The position numbers and the translations under genes were made by a program. From Cunninghamia lanceolata (taxonomy: Eukaryota > Streptophyta > Pinopsida > Cupressales > Cupressaceae), in assembly GCA_027924645.1 (NCBI GenBank), contig BSBN01000039.1, forward strand, positions 24,313,272-24,377,271: a DNA stretch of 64,000 nucleotides, written 5' to 3'. A model generated the notes under the pieces. It made no database searches, had not been told where the DNA came from, and saw nothing but the letters and a program-made list of their open reading frames with translations. How positions within the stretch are numbered: the stretch's first letter is position 1; every line of letters begins with the position of its first letter. Below, one piece after another: positions 1 to 10,982 of the stretch.

Positions 1-1375
1 GGCAAGAAACCCATAGCTACTTGGAAAGGTATGGTGGCTAAAATCAAAGAAGTATACATGCTTGGAGATTATGAAGTCCAGTTGTACAAGAAACAACAAA
101 ATTTGAGACAAAGAGAATTAGATGTTAATGCATACACTGAGGAGTTTCAAAAACTATGCCTGAGGTCTAAGGTGATGGAAGATGAAAATGTAAAAGTGGC
201 CAGATATCTCAATGGTTTGAGGTGGAGTATTCAAGAGGAAATCAATTTATTCTGTCCTAAAACAATGCATCAAAGCTATCAGCTAGCACTTAAGGTAGAG
301 GAGAAGAGCAAGAAGAAACAAGAGTCGAGTAGCAGATCAAGAGGAAGAGGTAGAGACAGCAGAGGAAGAGGAAATTATGGTGGTAGGAATACTGATCAAA
401 GACCCCAAGGAGAATCCAAACTCACAGAGCAGAGTGGGGAGACTAGTAGTAGAGGAAACTACAAAGGAAGGGGATCTAACAGAGGAAGATCAGGAGGATG
501 AGGCAGAGGATCCTACTTTACCACTATGAAATGCTACAATTGTGGACAATTAGGCCATCCAGCATATAGGTGTCCTGATAAGGGCACACCTTCTTCTCAA
601 GGAGTTGATAAAAGAAATCATTATGTACAAGATGATGCTTCAAGCAGCAAATCACCTGAAGTCAGTCTAGCCTCAGAAGTGGGAGAGAACATCATGGTAA
701 GGAGAACTTTGATCAAAGAACCGGTGAAAGCTGAACAAAGCCAAAGGAGAGCTTTATTCAGAATCAGATGCAAGATTGTGAATAAGGTATGTCAAGTAAT
801 CATTGACTCGGGGTCTACTGATAACATAGTGTCAGATGAAGCAGTTAGAAAATTAAATTTGCAAAGAATACCTCATTCAAATCCATATAGAGTCACATGG
901 TTAAATAAAGGTCAGCATGTGATAGTCAATGAGAAAACTTGGGTAGAGTTTGGTATAGGTGGATACAAAGACAAGGTACTCTGTGATATCCTACCCATGG
1001 ATGCATGTCATCTCTTATTGGGCAGACCATGGCAGTATGACTGGAAGGCCATACATGATGGTGAGAAGAATGCATATTCTTTTCAAAAAGATGGTGTCAC
1101 CTATAAAATTCAATCGTTGGAAGATGAAGAAGCAAATAAGACAAAAAGTCCTACTGTCTTAATTGTGAGTGGTAAAGAGTTTTTGAATACTCTTAAGGAG
1201 GATGGTATTGGCTATGCTATCATACTAAAGCCTAAGGAGGAGCAAAAAGACAAAAAGGTAGTGGTCCCAAAAGAGGTACAGACTATACTGGAACAGTATA
1301 AGGACATAATTAGTGATGGAACACCAGCAACACTACCTCCACAAAGAACTATAAGCCATCAAATAGATCTGATTC
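1..1375 (+). pseudogene. gag-pro: Ty3/gypsy Gag and aspartic protease (partial, interrupted)
   Basis: The frame is open from base 1, so the Gag start lies upstream. The visible part has a helical capsid-like stretch, an Arg/Gly/Ser-rich basic segment (about 320-500), then a zinc knuckle CYNCGQLGHPAYRC (C-x2-C-x4-H-x4-C) near 532-573 that would bind RNA. The retroviral-type aspartic protease follows, with active-site DSGS near 808-819 and the later LLLGRPW motif near 1015-1035. A TGA at 499-501 breaks the frame just before the zinc knuckle. It could be a point mutation or a read-through site; a mutation is more likely. The frame runs on to 1375, where a solo LTR interrupts it before reverse transcriptase. 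Confidence 0.85.
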
Positions 1376-3028
1376 TGATGCAGAGTGGAACGCAACGGAG
1401 GCTAACTAACAGGAAGGAGTAGCCACAAATACAAACAGCATGATAAAATTCCCTATCGGCTGAACATCATCATCATATTTCCTAGAGACAACAGCATCAT
1501 CACATTTCAACAGCATCATCATATTTCGGATGATCGCAAATATCCTCCTGTCGACTACTATTTACCTCCTCCGCTTATCGCCTATCATCATCATCATGAT
1601 AATCAACGGGCGCAAACATCCTCCGGTTGCACTGTTCATCGGGTGCCAAATACAAGCGGCATCATCATGATATTCAATATCACCTTCGTCAGCAGGATAT
1701 CCAAATATCCGGTTGCTCCCAATATCCTGATGACGTTGCACTTCAACAACTTGCCTTCGACGCTCCACTGCCCGACGATACAAGCAACAGCATCATGATA
1801 TTATTTATCCGGTTCTTCGAAACCTCCTGATGATGCTAATACAACTTCCTGCCTACGCCGATACTTAACCACTTAGCGACAACAGGATAAACTCGCATAG
1901 CGGGATTTCTTAATATCCTGATGACGATGACGTCATATCCTGATGACGATGACGTCACACATCGTCCTGATGAACTCTTCAGCACTTAGCCAAAAAACTT
2001 AACTTTCACACCCGCATCCGTTAGCGATATGCGGATGATGAACTTCCCCGAGAGATGATCCTGACTGCGATATATACACTGAGTATATATCCAACTCAAA
2101 ACATCATGATGCACCTGCAACATGCAAATTTCAACAACTTCATGACCCGATCCTGATGGCGATGCATTCGCAGATGACGATGCGGCTTGCTCCGACTGGA
2201 AACGCACATGCAGACTCCTGTGTATCCTTCCACTGCATGTAAACACCCCGAACTGCTCTATTTCACAAAGATCATGTGACGACCGGGCCGGATCACCTTC
2301 AAACCAAAATCTAACAACTTATCTTCTAGACCTAGCACATGAGGATGCTAGGCTGATTTACAGCATGCTCCTAACAGATCTCCTGAACAATGCAATGCAT
2401 AAACAGAAAACACAAATGCAAACTAAACTATGATACAGGACCATTCCACCGATTTGCAGGATCAACCGGTGGAAGGGTTGAAAATACCCATCTACTTGCA
2501 AACGGAAAGGAAATCAACACAAATACAACTGATACAACCAGATACTGCAAAAGATGAGATCTTATTCACTTGAAATTCAAAAGTCCTGAATACAGATTCA
2601 CAATGTCTGAACTGCTCTCCTGAATCTCAACTCAACACAACACCAGTACATCTAGCAACATCAATATCAATCTCAATATGAACTATGAACTGTCAATATG
2701 AACTCAATGTGTCTAAACCCTAACAGATCGAAGGTATAAATAACAAATCCTTCGAGTACTACCAACTTCACTTCCCAGCGGCTGGGAGCTTCCAAGCGGC
2801 TGGGAGAGAGGACAACTCAGACAATCTTATCTCGATCTCTAACTGCCTACACATACTCCTATGCTGAGCTAATACATAGCATCGGTCCAATGGACCTTAT
2901 TACATGATAAAGTCAAACATACTAAAAATAGGCTATCCTGTCATCATGCTGATAACTATCCTATATCCTGATCATGTATGTCATCATGCGGACCTATATC
3001 CTGATCATGTGCGGGTGCTCCTGCACCA
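1376..3028 (-). mobile_element. Solo LTR, reverse orientation, inside the gypsy pol gene
   Basis: The 1,653-bp insert is flanked by a perfect 5-bp target duplication GATTC (1371-1375 and 3029-3033). Removing it and one duplicate brings the two halves of pol back into one frame. On the minus strand it starts TGGTGCAGGAGCACC and ends TGCATCA, the TG...CA ends of an LTR. No internal coding region is present, so it is a solo LTR left by recombination between two LTRs. A GC-rich block (2775-2812, CCAGCGGCTGGGAG and similar) and a likely minus-strand TATA (near 2740) are shared with the solo LTR at 19392. ORFs inside it are chance. It is rich in CATCAT and CCTGATGA motifs. Confidence 0.85.
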
Positions 3029-5796
3029 GATTCCAGGAGCATCTTTACCTAACAAAGCTCCTTATAAGATGACTCCAAAACAACATAAGGAAATAGCCAG
3101 ACAAGTGCAAGAGTTACTTGACCAAGGATTGGTTAGAAAAAGCATAAGTCCTTGTGCAATGCCTACAGTGTTGGCACCAAAGAAAGAAGGAGCATGGAGA
3201 CTATGCACAGACTCCAGAGCTATCAATAAGATCACCATAAGGTACAAATTTCCAATTCCCAGAATTGAAGATCTTATGGACTGTTTAGGAGGGGCTAAAT
3301 ACTTCACCAAGATAGATCTAAAAAGTGGTTATCACCAAATCAAAATCAAGGAAGGTGATGAATGGAAAACAGCCTTTAAAACCACAGAAGGACTGTATGA
3401 ATGGCTTGTTATGCCATTTGGTTTATCGAATGCTCAGCACATTCATGAGGCTCATGAATGAAGTCCTCAAGGACTATACGGGTAAATTTGTAGTTGTTTA
3501 TCTAGATGACATCTTGATTTTTAGTCAAACTAAAGAAGAGCATCTTGAACATGTAAATACTGTTTTGAAAAAGTTACATGATGAACAACTAACTATAAAT
3601 TTGGAGAAGTGTGAATTCATGAAGCAGGAATTGGTATACCTTGGTTTTGTGTTGTCCAAAGGAGAATTGAAGATGGATAAGTCAAAGGTAGAAGCCATAT
3701 TGAATTGGCCTACTCCTAGAGCAGCAACTGAGGTGAGAAGTTTTCATGGCTTAGCTCAGTTTTATAGAAAGTTCATAAAGAATTTCAGTGCTATTTGTGC
3801 ACCCATGCTTGATACAATCAAAGGTGGGATAAAAACAAAGTTTCAATGGACACAAGCAGCTGATAAGAGTTTTGAATTGTTGAAGAAAGAAGTAGCCACA
3901 CAACCAGTGTTAGTGCTGCCTAGTTTTGGTAAGTTATTCACTTTAGAATGTGATGCTAGCAATATTGCAGTAGGTGCAGTACTCAGTCAAGAGAATAGAC
4001 CAGTAGCCTTTTTCAGTGAGAGGCTAAATGAAGCAAAGAGCAGATACTCTTCATATGACTTGGAGCTCTATGCTCTAGTCCAAGCACTTAGAAAATGGAG
4101 GCATTATCTCCTACCGAAGGAATTTGTTGTATATACAGACAATCAAGCTTTGAGTTTTCTGAACTCACAAGATAAGTTGAGCCATAGGCATATCAAGTGG
4201 ATGGAGTATTTACAGTCCTACACATTCACCATTAAACATAAGAAGGGACAGCTCAACAAGGTAGCAGATGCCTTAAGCAGGAGGTTGCTTACAGTACAAG
4301 AGATGCATTTAAGAAGCATAGGGATGGAAGAGTTCACAGCCCTCTACAAAGAGGATGACGATTTTGCTGAAGCATACAAGGTCTGTCAAGATTTTGAAAA
4401 TCACTTTCATAGTGAATTTGCAGATTACACATTGCAGCAGGGATTGCTGTTCAAAGGTGGACAGTTGTGTATACCAAAAGGATCCATGAGGGAAAATCTC
4501 ATACAGGAGAAGCATAATGGCAGTTTGAGTGGACATTTTGGTCTGAATAAAACATTGGAGTTAGTCCAGAGGTTCTACTATTGGCCGAAGATGCACAAAG
4601 ATGTCAGAAAGTATGTGGAGCAGTGTATCATCTGTCAGAAGGCCAAGGGAACTTCTTCAAATGCTGGACTGTATCAACCATTACCCATTCCTTCCAGACC
4701 ATGGGATTGTGTAAGTATGGATTTTGTAGTTGGTCTACCAAAGACTAAGACTGGTTTTGATAGTATTTTTGTAGTTGTTGATAGATTTAGCAAGATGAGT
4801 CATTTCATTCCCTGTAAAATGACTCATGATGCCAGTCATATAGCTCATTTGTTTTTCAAAGAGGTCATAAGGATTCATGGACTTCCAGCAAGCATCGTGT
4901 CTGATAGAGATGCTAAGTTCATGGGACACTTCTGGAAAACTTTATGGCAGAGGCTAGGAACAAATCTATCTTTTGGATCAGCATATCATCCACAGACAGA
5001 TGGCCAAACAGAAGTGGTGAACAGGACATTGGGCAACCTGTTAAGGTGTTTGACAAAAGAATATGGACAGAGTTGGGATCAGGTCATTTATCAGGCAGAA
5101 TTTGCCTATAATGACAGTGTGAATAGGACTACTGGAAAAAGTCCATTTGAGATAGTGTATGGAATGCATCCTAGAGGTGTATATGAACTCCGACATCTTG
5201 GAGACATGGAACATAGAAGTGGTCATGCAGAGGATTTTGCACAGTCTATGAAGGAGATTCATGACCAAGTGAAGCAGCAATTGATGGAAAATACCCTGAA
5301 AATCAAAGATAAGGTAGATGCACACAGGAAGGATATTCAATTTGCAGTTGGTGATTTAGTCATGGTTCATTTGAACAAAGCCAGATTGCAGAAAGGGATG
5401 CCAACCAAATTGCAGATGAGACGGATTGGTCCTTGCAGAATTCTAAACAAGTATGGCAACAATGCTTATAGGATTGATTTACCAACAGACTTGGCAATTT
5501 CACCAGTGTTCAATGTTCAAGACCTGGTACCTTATAAAGGTCCACATCCAGTGCCAAAAGGATCTAGTTCAGAAGCTGCACAGACAATGAGTGATGTGAC
5601 CTTGCCACCTAAACTCAAACCACAGGCTGAGAAAATTCTGGATTCTCGCGTGCAGAAACAGACCAGACATGGGGTGTACATGGAGCATCTGATCAAATGG
5701 AACAATTTGCCTGAAGCAGTGGCTACCTGGGTTGCAGAATCCGAGTTCAAGAAGCGGGGCATTGATTTTGCCTTGCTGTCACCGGAGGTGACTTGA
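3029..5796 (+). pseudogene. pol: Ty3/gypsy reverse transcriptase, RNase H, integrase and chromodomain
   Basis: The RT fingers and palm begin at the right flank of the solo LTR, with MPFGLSNA near 3411-3434. Two bases then appear to be missing near 3437, shifting the frame; the rest is open from there to 5796. Visible signatures: VVYLDDIL (RT catalytic Asp pair, ~3494-3517), LECDASNIAVGAVLSQ (RNase H), the integrase HHCC zinc finger (HNGSLSGHFG ... CIICQKAKG, ~4513-4650), the DDE core (WDCVSMDF, SIVSDRDAKF, YHPQTDGQTEVVNR) and a C-terminal chromodomain-like ILDSRVQKQTRHGVYMEHLI segment. The chromodomain is thought to steer integration to chromatin marks. With only one frameshift this copy is relatively young. 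Confidence 0.88.
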
Positions 5797-5818
5797 CTTC
5801 TTCCGCACAGGGGGAGTA

Positions 5819-7000
5819 TGGTGCAAGAGCACCAAAGGTTTGGAGCCCATGTATATACCGTCACATTTTTGGTGTGATGTTTTTGATTTTCTTTTGGTTC
5901 TAGTGTATCGGGTTGACCGAAAACCGCAGACTATTATATCGGTGTGAGAAAGACTATCGGGTAAACAAAGTTGTGTCGAGCCTGTAGCATATAGTCTCAC
6001 CGATGGGATAGAATGGTCGGCAAGAGTATTGATATCGGAGAGTAAGTGTAAAGTTACACCGACAAGTTAAAGTCTTGGCGAAAGTGAATTTGGTGTTAGG
6101 TCATCGGTAAGACGAGTGCCATCGGTGGAGAGGTGAAAGGTTTCGCCGATGATGTTAGTCACACCGATGAAGGAGATCCAAAGGCTCATCGGGGTGAAGA
6201 TGGGTATCGGCCAGAGATAAGAGGACACCACCGATAACACATGTCTTACTGAAGATAAAGCATAGTGTGGAGGTGTCGGTGAGAAAAGTGAGGTCGGAGT
6301 GAAGTTCCTAGAGTGTGCCGATGGTGTTTGTCACACCGATGACAGTCAGTGAAAGTAAACTAAGTCAAAACTACGTTGGGCTCATCGGCAGGAAGTAAGT
6401 TATCAGGGGAACGAGATGTGAGGATGCCGATAGGCATTGTTTCACCGACGACTGCCAGCAAAAGCAAACCACAGTAAGCAGACTGTCGGTTATTTGTAAA
6501 AGGGATCGGGCTATCGCCCTAACTGCAGAAAGGATGCCAGCGATACCAATGTGTTAGGCCGGTGGAACGGCCAGGAACAACACTAATGCAGGAAACCCTA
6601 ACCGTCCGATAACAGAAAAAGGACGAAGAGTATAAGAACTGGTTTTTGGCTTTGTAAATGGGTTCAAATGTTGGAAAAAGTTAAAGGATAGACATTGAAT
6701 GTAAAAGAAAGAACTCTCAGAATAAGAACATTGACAGTTTGAATCTATTTGTGCATTGTCTGCAAAATTCTTGCATAGCTCGATTTAAAGTAGAGTAATC
6801 AGTTTGTTTCTGTTCTTTTGTTTCTGTTTGTACAAAATGTCTCTGTCTTGATGTCCCTGCATTTTCCTGTACAGTCATGGAGGGCCATCAAGCAGAGACC
6901 TTCTTTCTTTTGTTTCTGTTTGTGTTAGTGGTTGGATTGTCAATGAGAGACATTAGGAACTTGTCCTAGGCGAGCTGTGCTATAGCCCGACTAGGTATGC
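5819..7000 (+). repeat. 3' LTR of the gypsy element (right end uncertain)
   Basis: The polypurine tract CAGGGGGAGTA at 5808-5818 immediately precedes TGGTGCAAGAGCACC, which matches the starts of the two solo LTRs in this window (TGGTGCAGGAGCACC). The LTR carries many CCGATGG/TCACACCGAT motifs between about 6000 and 6560 and a possible TATA (GAGTATAAGAAC) near 6627. I could not place the right boundary; it is somewhere between about 6750 and 7370. Confidence 0.65.
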
Positions 7001-7374
7001 AAGTTGCAGTCTAAGAAGATGGGTGAAAAACAGAGTAGAAAGAATTGAGCACCAAGCAATCAGAACCCTGGACCCAGAGAGGAGGGCTGATAATGGGCTC
7101 AAGAAGGCTAGAAGTCTTGGAGATTGGGAATCTTGGAAGCAGTGAGGATAAGGAAGAGTACCTCACACCAAGAAAGCAGAGTCTGTATGGGAAACAACAG
7201 ACAAATAGGTCTTTCACTTCTGTAATAGATTGCTTAGGTTGTTTTAGACATTTTGGGGTAGAAAATGTCTATGAGCACTTGAATTGGTAGGGAAACCCGG
7301 GGATGGCATAGGTCTTGAAGTGTTGTGTCAAGATAGGTTTTCGAAACCCTTAGGTCTCCCTGTCAATACATCCC
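7001..7374. other. Unassigned stretch between gypsy LTR and copia fragment
   Basis: This holds no convincing gene. It may contain the true end of the gypsy LTR and some host sequence. The ORF at 7045-7290 has no recognisable domain. Confidence 0.4.
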
Positions 7375-9305
7375 AGGGCAGAAACAGATTGAGATTAGCC
7401 AAGATGTCTCCTTTGAGGAGGAGATAGCTTTCAGGAGGTCAAAAGGATATCACATGGAGATAGACAGTGAGGAGCTGGAGGCTCCAAAGGATATGGATTC
7501 ATCTCTCAATTATACTCCTCCCATTCAGAGGGAGTCTTACGAACCAGCTGAGACTATTGATCCAGTTGACCCTATAGAACCAACTGATGGGCCTATAGAT
7601 ATTGCCGTAGGTCGGAAGAGGCCCCTATGGGCTCGACGAACCATGCAGAAGGCAGAAAAATATGCAGCTCCAAGAGGCACTTTCAGGGAGAGCAGAGACC
7701 TCAGAAGTTCCCAAGTTATGTGGCATTGATGAGTCACATCATTGATTCTGAGCCCTCCAATTATGAGGAGGCATCTAGCCAACAGGTATGGAGAGATGCG
7801 ATCACGGAAGAGTATCAATCCATCATTAAAAATAATGTATGGGATGTTGTTCCGAGACTTGAAGGGAAGTTAGTAGTGACTTCCAAATGGATCTAAAAAA
7901 TCAAGCATGCAGCTGATGGCAGCATTGAGAAACACAAGGCGAGATTTGTGGCAAGAGGATTCTCTCGGAAGGAGGGAATAGATTATGAGGAGACATTTGA
8001 TCCTGTTGCTTGATACACTTCCATCAGGATGATTATTGCTCTTGCCTCCGCAAAGGGATGGAAGTTACATCAAATGGATGTAAAGACTGCATTTCTAAAT
8101 GGTGTGATTAAGGAAGAAGTATATATCGAGAAGCCAGACGGTTTTGTGATTCATGGGAAGGAGTCCCATGTGTGCAGATTAAAAAAGGCTTTGTACGGTC
8201 TTAAACAAGCACCTCGTGCATGGTATGAAAGGATTGATAGATACTTGATGAGCTTGGGATTCACCAAGAATGATGCAGATTCCAACCTTTATTTCAAGAT
8301 TGTTGATGGTGAGGCCTTGATCTTGGTTCTCTACGTTGATGATCTATTTCTCACTGGAGCAGAGAAGCTCATTGTCCAATGTAAGGAGTTAGCCTCCGAG
8401 TTTGAGATGGACCTTGGACTTATGCATTATTTCCTGGGACTGCAAGTATGGCAAAGACTTGATGAGATCTTCCTAAGTCAAGGGAAATACACTATAGATA
8501 TACTGAAAAGATTTGGGATGATGGACTGTAAGTCCATGGCTACACCAATGGAGACAAATTTGAAGAAGTTGAGTGACTCAGCTTCCAATTCAGATTTGGT
8601 AGATCCCACCATGTATAGATAATTGATCAGATCATTGATGTACCTGGTTAACACCAGACCAGACATCTGTTTTGCAGTGAGTGCTCTCAGCCAATTCATG
8701 TGTGAGCCAAGACAAATACATCTAGTTTCAGCAAAGCATATACTGAGATAATTGCGTGGTACTGTGGGATATGGCTTGAGGTATGCTTCTAGTGGGGATC
8801 TGAGATTACAAGGCTATTCTGATTCTGACTAGGCTGGGAGTGTGGCTGATAGAAAGAGCACCTCCGGGTGTTGCTTCAATTTGGGGTCTACAGTGATTTC
8901 CTGGTGTAGCAGGAAGCAGACCTCTGTGGCACTAAACACAGCAGAGGCTGAGTATATTGCAGCATGTGTAGCAGCCCGTGAAGCAATATGGATTCGAAAG
9001 CTTCTTGCAGGATTGTTTTGTCAGATGTTAGAGCCGACATTGATTCACTATGATAACCAGGCTATGTAAAGCTCTCAATGAATCTCGTATTTCATGATAG
9101 GTTGAAGCATGTGGAGATCAAGTACCATTACATCAGAGACATGGTGCTGAGGAAACTAATCCAGCTCCAGTATATTTGCATTGATGATCAGACGACTGAT
9201 ATCCTCACCAAGCCTCTTTCCAAGGTAAAGTTTGTATACTTCCGAGACAAGCTTGGGGTGGTGGACACTGACGCTCTTGCTGAGAGGGAGTCATGGCATC
9301 ATTAA
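7375..9305 (+). pseudogene. pol: Ty1/copia reverse transcriptase and RNase H, many stops
   Basis: Translation gives the acidic linker after integrase, then the RT domain: [40 protein letters not shown] and the catalytic LYVDDLFLTG (~8327-8356). The RNase H follows: GYSDSD, DRKSTSGCCFNLG, LNTAEAEYIA and a tail with ILTKPLSKVKF. Stops interrupt it at about 7894, 8011, 8620, 8748 and 8830, and there are shifts near 7725 and 9070. It is clearly dead. Before loss it would have copied element RNA into cDNA in virus-like particles. Confidence 0.88.
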
Positions 9306-9314
9306 GATCTGTTA

Positions 9315-9408
9315 TAGCGTATATTTCTCTGAGACAGAGAAATATGAGGTGAAAGCCCTTGTAGCATATATTTCTCTGAGACGGAGAAATATGAGGTGAA
9401 AGCCCTTG
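9315..9408. repeat. 47-bp tandem repeat with hairpin in copia 3' UTR
   Basis: Two near-identical 47-bp units start at 9315 and 9362, with a degenerate third start near 9409. Each unit contains an inverted repeat ATTTCTCTG-AGA-CAGAGAAAT (the second has CGGAG in place of CAGAG), able to fold as a 9-bp stem with a 3-nt loop. It lies between the RNase H stop and the LTR. Confidence 0.85.
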
Positions 9409-9537
9409 TACAGTACACATCTCTAAGACTGAGTTGTGTTTCCCACAATTGGATGTAGCCATTGTGGAAGTCATGTTGAGAGAATCCATGACGAAGAAGT
9501 CCTTGCTGATGAGAATACCTCCCTAGCTAAGAGCTAG

Positions 9538-9976
9538 TGTTGATGTTTTGGTAGCTTCGGGAGGTAAACCAAAAGTCAAGTCGGCCAAATCACAAACAGA
9601 AATTATATTTGCTGGGTCGGCAAAAGTGAAAGCTAACCTACTCCTGGATTTGTATAAATAGGAGAGAGACTCTCCTCATTTCATCATCAATTCATTTCAT
9701 TCGTTCTTTTGTGACTAAGAAGAAGATTCGCTACTCAAGAAGGAGATTTATTTCTACTAAGAAATTCACACTATTTACAGTGCTGGGTTATATTATTGTA
9801 TTCTGCCTTTCTTAGCTTGATTCTTAAGTGCGATTTTCTGCACTGTTGTACCTGATATATCATTAGAAAAGGTTTCCTGGATTTTTCTCCCTTGCATAGA
9901 AGGGTTTTCCCAGGATAAAAATAGTGTGTTCACTGTTCTGTGTTTATTTTCCTGCTTACTGTTCGTATCTGATCCA
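9538..9976 (+). repeat. 3' LTR of the copia fragment
   Basis: It begins TGTTGATGTTTTGG after a short purine-rich AAGAGCTAG. A clear TATA box (TGTATAAATAGGAGAGAG, ~9650-9667) is followed by a leader-like sequence with TCATTTCATTCG. The end is set at GATCCA (9971-9976) before an A-run, but this is tentative because no second LTR is available for comparison. Confidence 0.65.
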
Positions 9977-10080
9977 AAAAAAAAAATTAACACCCACATA
10001 TAATTGTATTGTGAATTAGCACTAGAATTGCTCAGGGATATTATAGTAGTAGTAGATAAAGTAGTACATAATTTCAAAAA

Positions 10081-10292
10081 TTAATGACACACACCTTTTT
10101 CACCTATCCAAGATAGGTAAACAATTATGGACAACTCAGAGTTTCCTGAATATAACAAATTTACCATCCTAAAAATTTTGAATGTTTTATACTCAGCTCG
10201 TGTATAAAAAACATTCAAACCATTAGAAAGATGAGATGGGTTTTCATCAACAACTTCCAAATAAGCATTTACTAGTGTTCCTGCATTTTCCA
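10081..10292 (-). CDS. Conserved ORF or exon in copy 1, unknown product
   Basis: The minus strand has a splice acceptor-like TTTAAACACAG directly before a stretch encoding ENAGTLVNAYLEVVDENPS and onwards, about 65-70 residues. The reading frame is kept in all three tandem copies, with amino-acid substitutions and one codon-level change in copy 2, which suggests it was once coding. I do not recognise the family. The downstream end of the exon is not resolved, and the intact frame may partly reflect the recent age of the duplications. Confidence 0.4.
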
Positions 10293-10661
10293 CTGTGTTT
10301 AAAAAATAAATGAAAGGAAACGAATTGGGTATTCATATAGGTCAATGGATTTTGTTAGGAGTGAAGAAATACATAACAATTAAAGACCACACTTGAAGGT
10401 TACTTTTGCTCTCTTTATTAGTAGGGTGGGAGGGATTGGGAGGCATTTAATTTTTAGCCAGGAGATCAAAACTCAAATGCCAATCCATGCTTAATAGGAT
10501 GATAAAAATCCAATTTGTGGCTGCAGAGAAATTCATCAGCAGGAGGCATGTACCAGTTGGTAGAAGGTGGGTAAGCTAGAAATTAACCTTAATTGCATGA
10601 AGAATCACCCAAGCTGTAAACTACAAAAGTCAAGTAGTTTGTATGGTATCTGAATACCTAC

Positions 10662-10706
10662 CAAAAGGATTTGTCCATACCAGGGGATAAAGAGACGGGC
10701 AAAATC
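10662..10706 (-). CDS. Possible small 45-nt exon, copy 1, FG-type end
   Basis: On the minus strand AATTGAG precedes and GTAGGT follows a 45-nt segment ending in codons for TNPFG. Its phase (2 + 42 + 1 nt) is compatible with the 120-nt exon upstream at 10863-10982. Copy 2 has an extra base in the A-run here, which would shift the frame. The call rests only on splice consensus and phase. Confidence 0.35.
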
Positions 10707-10862
10707 CTCAATTGCAAGTTTTGTAATGCAAAAGAAATCACCGTGTACTCGTGGTTTAGTAAATCAGTGTATTTATAAATGGAAAACATTTGAACTTTCT
10801 AATGACTCAAACCAAAAAATCACAAAATTTTTTAAATTAAAATGGTAAGATCTGAAGCATAC

Positions 10863-10982
10863 CACCAAATGGACTGGAGTTGGAACCAGAAGCAGGGGTT
10901 GAAGTCCCACCAAATGCAGGTGTTGAAGTGCCACCAAATACTGGCTGTGCCCCAAAACGGCTGGAGCTAGGTTGCCCAAATG
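10863..10982 (-). CDS. FG-repeat nucleoporin-like exon, copy 1 (splice sites intact)
   Basis: On the minus strand GTGAATAG precedes and GTATGC follows a 120-nt segment, giving a proper AG acceptor and GT donor. It encodes an FG-rich peptide: FGQPSSSRFGAQPVFGG, TSTPAFGG, TSTPASG and SPFG. Repeated FG and GTSTPAFGG units are typical of FG nucleoporins of the Nup98/Nup54 kind, whose disordered FG segments form the transport barrier of the nuclear pore. The exon is too short to name the gene. It lies in the first of three tandem copies and is the only one with an intact acceptor. Confidence 0.6.

Larger units (their letters stand above)
1..7000 (+). mobile_element. Ty3/gypsy chromovirus-type LTR retrotransposon, 5' end outside window
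   Basis: Gag with a zinc knuckle, aspartic protease, reverse transcriptase, RNase H, integrase and a C-terminal chromodomain-like segment follow each other on the plus strand, then a polypurine tract and the start of a 3' LTR at 5819. This order, with integrase after RNase H, defines Ty3/gypsy, and the chromodomain points to the chromovirus branch. The 5' LTR and primer site lie before base 1. Visible damage is slight: one in-frame TGA near 499, one later insertion (1376-3028) and one small deletion near 3437. The right-hand LTR end was not located, so 7000 is approximate. Confidence 0.85.
7375..9976 (+). mobile_element. 5'-truncated Ty1/copia retrotransposon with 3' LTR
   Basis: Only the end of the integrase/linker, reverse transcriptase, RNase H, the 3' untranslated region and one LTR (from 9538) remain. 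Gag, protease, most of integrase and the 5' LTR are missing. The left edge is a truncation next to the gypsy LTR. The right edge abuts the triplicated host-gene repeat. Confidence 0.8.

Noticed and set aside
1627..2246. ORFs on both strands between the two gypsy halves
   Set aside because: They lie inside the solo LTR, have no domain, and consist of CATCAT/CCTGATGA repeats.
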